Assembly: GCA_001311805.1 (NCBI GenBank)
Contig: BBCA01000015.1
Span: 1 to 61,477, forward strand
Length of the DNA: 61,477 nucleotides
From: Lentibacillus juripiscarius JCM 12147
GTDB taxonomy: Bacteria > Bacillota > Bacilli > Bacillales_D > Amphibacillaceae
Reading direction: 5' to 3'
Part shown: positions 32,380 to 41,755 of the stretch, piece by piece
How positions within the stretch are numbered: the first letter of the stretch is position 1
Layout of the letters: each line of letters begins with the position of its first letter
Program-made: the position numbers and the translations under genes
Notes under the pieces: model-generated
Database searches by the model: none
What the model was told of the DNA's origin: nothing
The model's input: only the letters and a program-made list of their open reading frames with translations

Positions 32380-35020
32380 ATGTCAAACAAACTTGTACTG
32401 ATCGACGGAAATAGTGTTATTTATCGGGCATTTTTTGCACTGCCACTGTTAAATAATGATAAAGGCGTTTATACAAATGCTGTATATGGCTTTACAAATA
32501 TGCTTCTTAAAATTCTGGAGGATGAACAGCGACCCATTTACTTGTCGCTTTTGACGCCGGGAAAACAACGTTCCGACATGAAACATATAAGGAATATAAA
32601 GGCGGACGACAGAAAACGCCACCGGAATTATCGGAACAAATTCCGCTGCTGAAGGAAGTGTTGGATGCGTTTCAGATTTCGCATTATCAGCTCAACTTAT
32701 ATGAAGCGGACGATATCATTGGTACCCTTTCAAGAAAAGCACAGGAGAAAGAATGGGAAGTGACGGTCATTTCCGGTGACAAGGACTTGCTCCAGCTAGT
32801 TTCAGAGCATGTGACCGTCAATCTGACGAAAAAGGGAATCAGTGATATTGAACCGTATACCCCATCTTTTATGAAAGAAAAAATGGAAATCACTCCAGAG
32901 CAGATTATCGATCTGAAAGCACTCATGGGAGATAATTCGGATAATATTCCAGGTGTTCCAGGTGTTGGTGAGAAAACAGCGACAAAAACTTCTGAAACAG
33001 TTTGAAAAAAGTGGAGAATGTGTACGACCAGCTGGATGAGGTTAGTGGCAAAAATTAAAAGAAAAGCTGCAGGATCATAAAGACGAAGCATTTATGAGCA
33101 AACAACTTGTCACGATCGACCGAAATTCACCGATTGAGATAACAATCGATGATATCGTTTATGCCGGCTACCCGTTAGCTGACGTCAGCGCCATTTTTAA
33201 AGACCTGGGATTCCAGTCGCTATTAAGCCGGATTGACAATGAGTCAGCGGATGATAGTGAACAGGAACAGGCTGAACTGAGTGATATTGCGTACATGACA
33301 GCTGATGAAGTGACGAAGGACATGCTCACTGATGAAACGGCACTAGTAGTGGAAATGCTTGATGAGAATTACCATTATGGAAAAATAGAGGGTATTGGGC
33401 TTGTTAATAAGTCGAAAACTTATTTTATCCCGGCAGAAACAGCTGTCAATTCAAAAGTTTTCCAGTCATGGGCCGAGGATAGCAGCAAATCGAAAATTGT
33501 TTTTGACGCGAAGCAAACGCTGGTAGCCTTACTGAACCGGGGTATTCACATCAAAGGCATAACGTTTGATATGCTTTTGACATCCTACTTGCTCAATCCA
33601 GCCGAAAACAATCATGATATCCCGCAATTGCCCATCGTTTAGGGCAGACCGATATATTATACGATGAAGAGGTGTACGGAAAGGGCGCCAAAATGGCCGT
33701 GCCCGACCAAGCTGCATTGAGTGAACATATAGCCAGGAAAACCAGCCTCCTTTTCCGATTGAAAGAGGAAATGGAAGAGAAGCTGAAGGCGAATGAACAA
33801 TATGAGCTGCTGAAAGAGCTGGAATTGCCGCTTGCCCTCATTCTTGGGGAAATGGAACATACCGGTGTGCTCGTGGATACGGAACGCCTCAAGGAAATGG
33901 ATAAGGATTTGAAACAGCGTCTACACGATCTGGAAAGTGAAATCCATGAGTTGGCAGGTGAAACGTTCAATCTCAACTCACCGAAACAGCTTGGTCCGAT
34001 TTTGTTTGAGAAACTGGAGCTCCCGGTGATTAAGAAAACGAAAACTGGCTATTCCACCGCTGCCGATGTGTTGGAACAGCTGCAGAATGAACACGAAATT
34101 ATTCCGAAACTGCTCTTGTACAGGCAGCTCAGTAAACTCCAGTCAACGTATCTAGCCGGTCTGTTAAAAGTGGTGGATAAGGATACCCATAAAATTCATA
34201 CGCGATTTAACCAAGCCTTGACCCAGACAGGTCGATTGAGCTCTATTGAGCCTAATTTGCAGAACATCCCAATCCGGCTGGAGGAAGGACGCAAGATTCG
34301 TCAGGCTTTTGTCCCGTCTAAGCCAGGCTGGATGATGTTTGCAGCTGATTATTCACAGATTGAACTGCGTGTTTTGGCACACATTGCGAACGATGAAAAG
34401 CTGACAGAGGCGTTTACCAATGAATTGGATGTTCATACCCGGACGGCGATGGATGTATTCCATGTTGACAAGGAAGATGTGACGGATGGCATGCGTCGAC
34501 AGGCAAAAGCGGTAAACTTCGGAATTGTGTATGGTATTAGTGACTTTGGATTATCCCAGAGCCTTGGCATTACGCGCAAGGAAGCAAAACAGTTCATTGA
34601 CCGTTATTTTGAAAGCTACCCGGATATCAAGGCTTACATGGATGACATTGTTCAGGAGGCCAAACATCAAGGGTATGTAACGACACTAATGAAGCGAAGA
34701 CGCTATTTGCCGGAAATCACAAGCCGAAATTTCAACCGGCGCTCGTTTGCCGAACGAACAGCTATGAATACACCAATCCAGGGAAGTGCCGCCGATATTA
34801 TCAAAAAGCAATGATAGATCTGAGCGAAAAACTAAAAGATGAAAATATGCAGGCACAAATTCTTCTGCAGGTACATGACGAACTGATTCTTGAAGCACCT
34901 AAGGAAGAAATAGAGCAACTGAAAGAAATCGTGCCGGCCGTCATGGAAAATACTGTTGACCTGAATGTTCCATTAAAGGTCGAGTATGAATATGGCGACA
35001 GCTGGTTTGATGCGAAATAA
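32380..35020 (+). CDS. polA: DNA polymerase I PolA (several frameshifts)
   Basis: About 880 aa after repair. Gap filling and Okazaki fragment maturation. Domains: 5'-3' exonuclease (1-290, VISGDKDLLQLV and DNSDNIPGVPGVGEKTA), a 3'-5' exonuclease-like domain (about 300-470) that lacks the DxE metal site (VVEMLDENYH), so proofreading is not expected, as known for Bacillus PolA, and the polymerase (DYSQIELRVLAHIA, RRQAKAVNFGIVYG, QVHDELILE). Breaks near 32532, 32988, 33008, 33053, 33620 and 34808, mostly A-runs. ATG 32380 sits 9 bases after GGAGG. Confidence 0.93.
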
Positions 35021-35032
35021 GGGGAAGATGAC

Positions 35033-35863
35033 ATGCCAGAGCTGCCAGAAGTAGAAACGATCAAAGAAACACTGAAACGATTGGTGATCAACAAGACTAT
35101 TACAGATGTATCTGTCTATTGGCCGAATATTGTTAAACGGCCGGATGATGCTGAACAATTCAAGCACCGGCTGGCAGGACAGACGATCAGAGACATAGGC
35201 AGGAAGGGAAAATTTCTGCTGTTTCAGCTTGATGATGCTGTGCTCGTCTCCCATTTGCGGATGGAGGGGAAATACAGTGTCCATCCATCCAACGAACCTG
35301 TCAAAAAGCATACCCATGTTATTCTGGCTTTTAGCGATGGGGAGGAACTTCGCTACAATGATGTGCGCAAGTTCGGTACGATGCATGTATTTGATAAGGG
35401 TGAGGAACTAGTCCATAAGCCGCTAAATCAATTGGGTCCGGATCCATTTGATGCAGCCTTTACAGCAGAATACCTCTATCAGCGGCTGAAGAAAACAGAA
35501 CGATCGATCAAAACTGTGCTTTTGGATCAAACAGTGGTTGCGGGTCTTGGCAATATTTATGTCGATGAAACATTATTCAAAGCGAATGTTCATCCTTTAC
35601 GCAAGGCTTCGAGGCTAAAAAAGAGAGAAGTAAAAGCTATTTGGGAGGCGGCCATTGCAACACTGCGGGAGGCGGTTGAGATGGGTGGGACCACCATCCG
35701 GTCGTATGTTAATTCGCAGGGGGATATGGGGATGTTCCAGCAGGAGCTGTTTGTTTATGGCCGGGAGAGTGAACCTTGCAAAATGTGCGGCAAACCAATT
35801 GTCAAAATGAAAATCGGCGGGCGCGGGACACACGTCTGTGTTGCGTGCCAGGAAATGAAATGA
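35033..35863 (+). CDS. mutM: Formamidopyrimidine-DNA glycosylase MutM
   Basis: 276 aa, unbroken. Removes 8-oxoguanine and nicks the site. Seen: N-terminal PELPEVET (Pro1 nucleophile after Met removal, Glu2), the H2TH region (VAGLGNIYVDETLF) and the C-terminal zinc finger CKMC...CVAC. Third gene of polA-mutM-coaE; 12 bases after polA with GGGGAAG site. Confidence 0.97.
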   Translation: MPELPEVETIKETLKRLVINKTITDVSVYWPNIVKRPDDAEQFKHRLAGQTIRDIGRKGKFLLFQLDDAVLVSHLRMEGKYSVHPSNEPVKKHTHVILAFSDGEELRYNDVRKFGTMHVFDKGEELVHKPLNQLGPDPFDAAFTAEYLYQRLKKTERSIKTVLLDQTVVAGLGNIYVDETLFKANVHPLRKASRLKKREVKAIWEAAIATLREAVEMGGTTIRSYVNSQGDMGMFQQELFVYGRESEPCKMCGKPIVKMKIGGRGTHVCVACQEMK

Positions 35864-35872
35864 GGTTGTAAA

Positions 35873-36472
35873 ATGACACTGGTACTTGGACTTACCGGAA
35901 GCATTGCCAGCGGAAAAAGTACTGTTTCCCTAATGTTTGATGATTTCAATATCCCTGTCATTGACGCGGACAAGATTTCCAGGGAAGTCGTAATGCCCGG
36001 GGAAAAAGCATATGAGCAAATTGTTGATGTATTCGGTGAAGGTATACTACGGGAAGATTGCTCCATCGACAGGAAAAAGTTAGGAGCTATCGTTTTTGAC
36101 AACGAAGAAAAACGCGGCACATTAAATAGTATTGTCCACCCGGCTGTCAGAAAAAAAATGATTGCCAGAAGAGATGCTTACGTTACATCTGGAACGAAAA
36201 GTGTGGTGCTGGACATTCCACTCTTATTTGAAAGCAAACTGACACACCTGGTCGATAAAACAATTGTTGTTTACGTGGATGAGGAAGTACAGCTGGAACG
36301 CCTGATGGAGCGGGATGGATACACAGAAAAAGAGGCCCGTCAGCGGATGAATGCACAAATTCCTGTGAAAGAAAAGGCTGCTCTTGCTGATGCTGTCATT
36401 GACAACAATGGGAGTAAACAGGAATCGTTCCGGCAGCTGGAATCCTTCTTACATGACTGGGGGATCCGATAA
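35873..36472 (+). CDS. coaE: Dephospho-CoA kinase CoaE
   Basis: 199 aa, unbroken. Last step of coenzyme A synthesis. Seen: P-loop GLTGSIASGKST near the N-terminus, VIDADKISREV, VLDIPLLFES. Ten bases after mutM, same operon, followed by a terminator. Confidence 0.96.
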   Translation: MTLVLGLTGSIASGKSTVSLMFDDFNIPVIDADKISREVVMPGEKAYEQIVDVFGEGILREDCSIDRKKLGAIVFDNEEKRGTLNSIVHPAVRKKMIARRDAYVTSGTKSVVLDIPLLFESKLTHLVDKTIVVYVDEEVQLERLMERDGYTEKEARQRMNAQIPVKEKAALADAVIDNNGSKQESFRQLESFLHDWGIR

Positions 36473-36479
36473 CCTTGCG

Positions 36480-36512
36480 AAAAGTCGAAATATTTTTTCG
36501 GGCTTTTTTTGC
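36480..36512 (+). terminator. Terminator of polA-mutM-coaE
   Basis: AAAAGTCGAA / TTCGGGCTTTT with a long T-run. Confidence 0.8.
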
Positions 36513-36521
36513 TGCAATAAG

Positions 36522-36550
36522 TCACAATTTTATTTTTAATATGTTATAAT
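36522..36550 (+). promoter_or_regulatory. Promoter of gapB
   Basis: GTCACA (36522-36527), 17-bp spacer, TATAAT (36545-36550). The weak -35 fits a gene that is repressed during glycolysis in B. subtilis (by CcpN); no operator could be assigned. Confidence 0.55.
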
Positions 36551-36596
36551 AATTGTAGAATAAGATTAAAAGAGTATAACATATTGGGGACCGCAT

Positions 36597-37630
36597 ATGA
36601 ATAAACCCGGATTGCAATTAATGGATTTGGCCGTATCGGACGAATGGTTTTCCGCCAGGCGGTAACGGATCATGAATTAGAGGTTGTGGCAATAAACGCA
36701 AACTACCCTCCTGAGACATTGGCCCATTTAATCAAATATGATAGTGTTCATGGTATTTTTAACGGAGAAGTGAAAGCGCTACACAACAGTCTTGAGATAG
36801 ATGGAAAAGAAATTGCCATAGTAAGTTCACGCGAACCAGAAAAACTTCCATGGAAAGACTATGCTATTGATATTGTGATAGAAGCAACAGGAAAATTCAA
36901 GACAAAAGAAGAGGCTGGACGGCATATTCAGGCTGGTGCACGAAAAGTAGTTATTACGGCACCGGGAAAACAAATCGATAAAACGATTGTTATGGGTGTC
37001 AATGAACATTCTTATTCGCCTGAAGAAGACCATGTTATTTCCAATGCATCGTGCACGACCAACTGTCTAGCTCCGGTAGTTAAGGTACTGGACGATAATC
37101 TCACCATTGTAAACGGTCTAATGACGACGGTGCACTCGTTCACAAATGATCAGAAGAACCTTGACAACCCACACAAAGACTTGCGCCGGGCCCGCGGATG
37201 TACGCAATCCATCATTCCGACGTCTACAGGAGCAGCGAAAGCACTCGGGGAAGTATTGCCGCATTTGAATGGGAAGCTACATGGTATGGCATTAAGGGTT
37301 CCGACACCAAACGTTTCGCTTGTAGATTTAGTTATTGATGTGGAAGAGGCCGTTTCAGCAGAGATGGTTAATGACATGTTCAGGAACGCGTCAGAAAATG
37401 GGCTGAACGGAATTATCAAATACAGTGATGAACCGCTTGTTTCCATTGATTACACAACGACCGAACATTCTGCTATTATTGATGGCTTGTCAACAATGGT
37501 TATGGACGATCATAAGATTAAAATACTGGCCTGGTATGATAATGAATGGGGCTATTCCAAGCGTGTGACAGACTTAGCCAAACATGCCGGAAGCCATATC
37601 CGCCAAGAACACATGGAAGTTACCCGCTGA
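36597..37630 (+). CDS. gapB: NADP-dependent glyceraldehyde-3-phosphate dehydrogenase GapB (frameshifted near start)
   Basis: About 344 aa. Gluconeogenic GAPDH. After adding one A near 36607 the N-terminus reads NKTRIAINGFGRIGRMVF, the Rossmann motif. Catalytic SNASCTTNCLAP Cys and the nearby His are present, as is WYDNEWGYS. Its place after coaE is the same as in B. subtilis; there speD and nrdR follow, whereas here a 7-kb island intervenes. Confidence 0.93.
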
Positions 37631-37655
37631 CAATCCAGCTGGTTTATATATCATG

Positions 37656-37700
37656 AAAAAGATTGACTGCTTTCATCAGAATGTGTGTCAGTCTTTTTTA
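37656..37700 (+). terminator. Terminator of gapB
   Basis: AAAAGATTGAC / GTCAGTCTTTTTT. Confidence 0.8.
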
Positions 37701-37765
37701 TGGCTCTTTTCGTAAACTTTATTGTTTTATTAGTGAGGACTAATATAAACTGCAACGTAGTGAAA

Positions 37766-38190
37766 AATATTTGAACATTTATGTAGGGGCGAGTATAAGT
37801 TATAATAAGAGTATAGTTATGGAGGTGCATGATAGTCTATTCCAGATAAAATTATCAAGGAAATTGACATGTTGAGTGAGGCAGAAAGACAAAAGGTACT
37901 CGATAAATGAAAGAAAAATATATGTCTAGGGATGTCATTTTACTAAGCGGAATTATTCCTGGTGGGATAATGAAGAGGATGTGTCGTTGTTGCTCCAGTT
38001 ACCATCCAACAGCCCAGAAATCAGTTTGGCGTTGTTTTGGAGTACTGGAACGAAGCCGAGTTGTTAAAACCATCTGTGGCACGCACTTCAAAAATTATTT
38101 CGGTGCGTGGATCTGAATTAACGTCATATAGGTGTATTACATAAGCATGATCCTGAACGAGTAATTCATATGTGCAGGAATTTATTTTAG
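37766..38190 (+). pseudogene. Decayed toxin-antitoxin copy (PemK type)
   Basis: Matches the intact toxin-antitoxin locus at 42640-43191 from the shared upstream TTTGAACATTTATG to the stop. The antitoxin ATG is lost (GATAGTCTATTCC against GATATGTCTATGCC), and a stretch of about 160 bp covering the end of the antitoxin and the first ~35 codons of the toxin is gone. The junction lies at a short GGATG sequence present at both borders in the intact copy. The rest (PSVARTSKI region) is clearly recognisable. Left remnant of a duplication around the island. Confidence 0.75.
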
Positions 38191-38255
38191 CAGTGTGATT
38201 TCTCTGTCCCATTCCATTAAAGGGTGCGATAATCAGGTAAGTATGTTCCATAATA

Positions 38256-38274
38256 GGGCCATTATGTTGAAGAC
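38256..38274 (+). repeat. Type-B boundary element (GGGCCATTATGTTGAAG)
   Basis: Similar to 39517-39540 and 43222-43242. It lies between the dead toxin-antitoxin copy and the DUF4209 gene. Confidence 0.45.
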
Positions 38275-38390
38275 TTGAATTCGAGATATTTCAAAGTCAT
38301 GCCCCTTTTGGCTAGATGATGAATGACATAGAATTTTCATATAGAGGTAATGATATGGAAAAAATTACTTATAATAGGGAGGGGTAATTT

Positions 38391-39418
38391 GTGAATAATA
38401 ATTTAGATGATATTTTACAAAATATTGATAATAAGAGAGAAGGTTTAGCCGAGTTCGAAATAGCACAAAAATAAAAAAAGAATTTAATGGTGATCAAAAT
38501 AATGATGCTTATTTATCTGAATTAAGTGGCTTGAGCATGTTCACGAACTTTTCGTTCAATTTCAAATGGTAAAAGAAGCAGAAACAATCAGTAAAAAGTT
38601 AAGTGAAATTGGACCAAAAGTCAAAGAAAATTTATCCGAAATTTCTCATTCAATGGAATTATCGGATCAAGAGATAAATGATTTTGTTAATTCTTTCTTA
38701 AGTGAGGACATTTCTAGAGATATAGCTATGATTTCATTTAGGTTTGTTCCAAAGAGAGATCAAGTCACACAACAAGTATTAGAGTTATCTAAAAATGCTC
38801 CTCTACAATTTATGATGCCAAAAGCACTCTTGGGTGAAGATGGAAGAACAGTTGCTGAAATAGGGAATTTAGAAGAAGATTTAGAAGGTAATGTAATTCA
38901 CCAAATTTCACAAAATCTAAGTATTCAATCATTCTTCTTAAATCAAATACTCGATAAAATGAAAGTTCATCATAATTTAGATGCTGATACTTTATTAGAG
39001 ATTTTGATGCAATCTCCTTTGTTTGATGAAGAAAAAAAGCAGATATTACAAAATGGCTTAGAAATGTACTTTAAAGAAAATTTTATTGCAGCTATTCATA
39101 TATTAATCCCACAAATTGAAAATGCTTTTAGAAGAATGATCTATCTATCAGGAGGTGCAACTTTAAAACCTTCAAATAACCACGGGGGGGTATAGGGTGA
39201 AGCTTTTTGGAGCACTTCTTAGTGATCCTATTATTGAACAGGTTTTTAGTGAAAATCATAAATTATATTTTAGAATTTTATTTAGTGATCAAAGGGGTTT
39301 AAATTTACGTAATAATATAAGTCATGGTTTGAGTAGTAGTAATACATTTAATAAAGCACATGTCAATTTATTAATACATGTTCTCTTTACTTTGTCTCTA
39401 GTCAGAGAGGTTGAATAG
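38391..39418 (+). CDS. DUF4209-type protein with HEPN-like RNxxxH motif (frameshifted)
   Basis: About 343 aa after joining three frames (breaks near 38470, 38540 and the G-run at 39184). N-terminal helical region, then the C-terminal part LPxIENAFRRMI-like and LRNNISHGL, a Rx4-6H-type motif found in DUF4209 and HEPN RNases. Very AT-rich and Asn/Lys-rich compared with flanking core genes, a sign of transfer. GTG 38391 follows AGGGAGGGG and a TATAAT lies at 38370. HEPN proteins often act in toxin or phage-defence systems; here that is inference. Confidence 0.65.
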
Positions 39419-39470
39419 AGATTATGTAGTAAGCTTAATTAAAATTACCTTGAATTCAAATGTTCCGCAA

Positions 39471-39500
39471 CGGGCGCGATTCTCTAATAAGAATTAGTGT
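39471..39500 (+). repeat. Type-A cassette-boundary element 1
   Basis: Core CGGGCGC at 39471-39477 preceded by TTCCGCAA, followed by an ATTCT-CTAATA-AGAAT hairpin. It lies 53 bases after the DUF4209 stop. Confidence 0.6.
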
Positions 39501-39540
39501 CCAATGTTGAAGAAAAGAGCCATTTTGTTGTAGAAAGAGC
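39501..39540 (+). repeat. Type-B element directly after type-A element 1
   Basis: CCAATGTTGAAGAAAAGAGCC and GAGCCATTTTGTTGTAGAAAG, overlapping. Two elements in a row without a gene between them would be an empty unit. Confidence 0.4.
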
Positions 39541-39666
39541 ATTGAACTACGAAAGCAGTTAAGTCTAAAAAGGGGCGGATACAATTTATTCCTGATGTTT
39601 ATACAATACTCATTGTTCTCTACGTTTCAGTTTTTATATTGGATAACTGGTGTTTAAAGATACTCT

Positions 39667-40122
39667 TTGCAATGGGCTGGCGGGAAAAGTTTTAATAATA
39701 TGCAGGGTAAAGAATGGTATCGACTGCTTACAGGATCATTTTTCCATCAAAACATATTGCACCTATTAGGTAATGCCTATGGTATATATTTTGTTGGTGT
39801 TATTCTCGAGAATAAGATTGGGAGTTGGAACTTCCTTGCCATTTATTTAATCGGAAATATAGCCGCTTATATCGTTTACGCTATATTCTCAAATTACACA
39901 GAAGGCACTGGAGCGTCGCCAGGAATTTATGCACTCATTGCTTGTATAATTATCTTACATCTATATAATAAAGAATTTCTTAATTTACAATTTGGTAATT
40001 GGCCCGTGAATTACACATTTGCTTATTTATTATTAGGCAACTTTTATGGGATGGGCGCATTTATCGTACATATACTTGGTTTTAGCTTTGGTACAATTAT
40101 TACGTTAATATTTTATTTTTAA
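39667..40122 (+). CDS. Rhomboid-family intramembrane serine protease (5' end broken)
   Basis: At least 151 aa. Seen: HLLGNAYG (family His/Asn), GASPGIYAL with the catalytic Ser in GxSxG, and VHILGFSFG with the catalytic His, so an active protease is possible. The first membrane helix (VYTILIVLYVSVFIL) is encoded just upstream, about 39590-39640, in another frame, so the true start is before 39600 and a base is missing near 39660. Rhomboids cut transmembrane proteins within the bilayer; the substrate is unknown. One unit of the array. Confidence 0.75.
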   Translation: MQWAGGKSFNNMQGKEWYRLLTGSFFHQNILHLLGNAYGIYFVGVILENKIGSWNFLAIYLIGNIAAYIVYAIFSNYTEGTGASPGIYALIACIIILHLYNKEFLNLQFGNWPVNYTFAYLLLGNFYGMGAFIVHILGFSFGTIITLIFYF

Positions 40123-40166
40123 ATGTAGTGATTTAGCATAATGATTTATTAATCCAGTTCCAGAAT

Positions 40167-40215
40167 CGGGCGCTTTCCTTGAATAAAAACATCCTTCAGG
40201 ATCGAGCCATTTAAC
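40167..40215 (+). repeat. Type-A element 2 with trailing GAGCCATTT
   Basis: TTCCAGAAT before CGGGCGC (40167-40173), then CCTTGAATAAAA, then ATCGAGCCATTT, a partial type-B sequence. 45 bases after the rhomboid stop. Confidence 0.6.
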
Positions 40216-40240
40216 GGTAAAATTGAAAGGTGATGTAGGC

Positions 40241-40523
40241 TTGACAGGTGATAATGCTGCAAAGCAAAAACGCCCCTGGTATTTAAGAAAAATTTGGGTG
40301 TATGTAATGATTCTATTGCTTTTCCCTATAGGTGCGATTAACGTTTTAGTGCATCGAAATTACTGGCAGCGTGAAGAACGAAGAGAATATATAGGTATAC
40401 TGGTTATTCTCGGCTACTTATGGATACTGAACTTTTTTACCCGATCGTTTTTCGTGGCCGGGTATTTCTATAGGATTAGTAGTCCTTTTAGTTATTGGTG
40501 CATTGCAGTTGGTAAGAAATTGA
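40241..40523 (+). CDS. Small membrane protein (frameshifted)
   Basis: About 93 aa. TTG 40241 lies 6 bases after AAAGGTGAT. Soluble basic N-terminus (KQKRPWYLRKI), a membrane helix (VYVMILLLFPIGAINVLV), a second (IGILVILGYLWILNFF) and, after a break near 40465, a third (ISIGLVVLLVIGALQLV) ending at 40523. No family recognised. The stop is 22 bases before the next boundary element, like the other units. Confidence 0.5.
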
Positions 40524-40544
40524 TGCTTATATTTAGCATACAAT

Positions 40545-40575
40545 CGGGCGCGAGAATTGCATAAGACTTGTGCCA
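40545..40575 (+). repeat. Type-A element 3
   Basis: CAAT-CGGGCGC (40545-40551) then GAGAATTGCATAAGACTTGTGCC; GGCGCGAG can pair imperfectly with CTTGTGCC. Confidence 0.6.
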
Positions 40576-40626
40576 ATTTTTGCTCCAGATGGCTTTTATC
40601 TTATTAGTTTTAAAGGGGTGTGTTTG

Positions 40627-40875
40627 GTGAAATTCGCTTGGATTGCTTGGTGGATTGTAAATACATTTTGGTTGGCCTTATTTGCAGCAGGATCGATTTT
40701 TTTAGCAAAAAGAGACATAGATGCGGCTGGTGCCATTCAAACTCCGGAGATCATTATGTTAAATATTTTGGTTTTAGCATTACCTTTTTTAATCCCTTTG
40801 CTCATTCAAATTGGTTGGTTAGTTGCAATGCTTGTTATAAAAAACAAAAGAAAGCAAAACGAACAGTACTCTTAA
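40627..40875 (+). CDS. Small membrane protein, DUF3923-like
   Basis: 82 aa from GTG 40627, 8 bases after AAAGGGG. Two membrane helices (AWWIVNTFWLALFAAGSIFL and ILVLALPFLIPLLIQIGWLVAML) around a loop with DAAGAIQTPE, which recalls the DUF3923 family (VQTPE motif from memory). Function unknown. One array unit. Confidence 0.6.
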   Translation: MKFAWIAWWIVNTFWLALFAAGSIFLAKRDIDAAGAIQTPEIIMLNILVLALPFLIPLLIQIGWLVAMLVIKNKRKQNEQYS

Positions 40876-40912
40876 GCAATACCAGCTAATATCAAAATGG
40901 CTGTTCAGGAAA

Positions 40913-40950
40913 CGGGCGCAAGAACTGAATAGAGCTTTGCGCCCATTTTT
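40913..40950 (+). repeat. Type-A element 4, perfect hairpin
   Basis: AGGAAA-CGGGCGC (40913-40919). GGGCGCAA pairs exactly with TTGCGCCC (40937-40944) around a loop with CTGAATAG; ATTTTTA follows, so it may also end transcription. Confidence 0.7.
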
Positions 40951-41015
40951 ACTTTTCAAGGGACAAATTGTTGTTTGAAATAAGTGGAAGCCTCCTTTTC
41001 AAAATGTAAGAAGAA

Positions 41016-41074
41016 TTTGACATTTTTGTCGCAAGTGATACAATGATGATTGTAAAATACTTTTGACATTTTTG
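41016..41074 (+). promoter_or_regulatory. Promoter and repeated operator of the membrane-protein/XRE pair
   Basis: TTGACA (41017-41022), 16-bp spacer, TACAAT (41039-41044). The 13-mer TTTGACATTTTTG at 41016-41028 is repeated exactly at 41062-41074, across the -35 and again just before the gene, which suggests binding by the XRE regulator of the same unit. Confidence 0.6.
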
Positions 41075-41089
41075 ATGAGGAGAAAAAAT

Positions 41090-41394
41090 ATGGATTGGAT
41101 ATTTTTAGCTTTGTTTTTCGGCATCTTAGGGATTAGTGCAATCTTGATTATCGCTACTCTTGTATCCTTACCACGATTGGGTGATGAGAGAAAAAATCTT
41201 ATTAAAATGAAAGCCCAGTCCTACACGTTTGCAATTGTTATCGGATACGCTTTAGTTGAAATGGCTAGAAAAACTTATATAGTTTTCTGGGGTGATGTTC
41301 TTATGAAGGGATAAATCCGTTTACCTTTCTTGTAACAACTTCAATCGTATATTTAATCTCATTACTGTTTTTTAAAAAGAAATTCGGTGGTTAG
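41090..41394 (+). CDS. Small membrane protein paired with XRE regulator (frameshifted)
   Basis: About 101 aa. ATG follows GAGGAGAA. Three to four membrane helices: DWIFLALFFGILGISAILIIATLV, SYTFAIVIGYALVE and, after a break near 41312, FTFLVTTSIVYLISLLFF, ending KKKFGG. Its stop is one base before the ATG of the regulator. Small membrane protein plus short XRE regulator is a common pair in Firmicutes, role mostly unknown. Confidence 0.6.
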
Positions 41395-41395
41395 A

Positions 41396-41587
41396 ATGAA
41401 AAACCATATTAAAAAATTAAGAGGAACAGCTAAAATATCTCAAGAAGAACTGGCCAAACGCTGTAAGGTATCCAGACAAACAATAAATGCGATTGAAAAC
41501 GATAAATATGACCCTACTTTACAATTAGCATTTAACATTGCCAATGTACTGGACACAACAGTAGATGAGTTATTTGTCAATAAATAA
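41396..41587 (+). CDS. XRE-family HTH regulator, 63 aa
   Basis: A minimal helix-turn-helix protein: ISQEELAKRCKVSRQTINAIENDKYDPTLQLAFNIANVLDTTVDELF covers the five-helix XRE fold with the recognition helix SRQTINAIE. It lies one base after the membrane protein and likely controls the pair via the TTTGACATTTTTG repeats. Stop 14 bases before element 5. Confidence 0.85.
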   Translation: MKNHIKKLRGTAKISQEELAKRCKVSRQTINAIENDKYDPTLQLAFNIANVLDTTVDELFVNK

Positions 41588-41600
41588 AAAGATCAGCAAT

Positions 41601-41636
41601 CGGGCGCTTATCCCGAATAAAATAAGCGCCTACCCG
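41601..41636 (+). repeat. Type-A element 5, perfect hairpin
   Basis: CAGCAAT-CGGGCGC (41601-41607). GGCGCTTAT pairs exactly with ATAAGCGCC (41622-41630); the loop is CCCGAATAAA. Best-formed copy. Confidence 0.7.
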
Positions 41637-41755
41637 GTTTTCGTAATTACTCTATGATTTATTTTGTTATACATTTCGATTGTTGAATAAATGTTGTGTA
41701 AAAAGACTATACTAGAATCAAATTAATTGATTCATAGTATGGGAGCGTGAAATAC

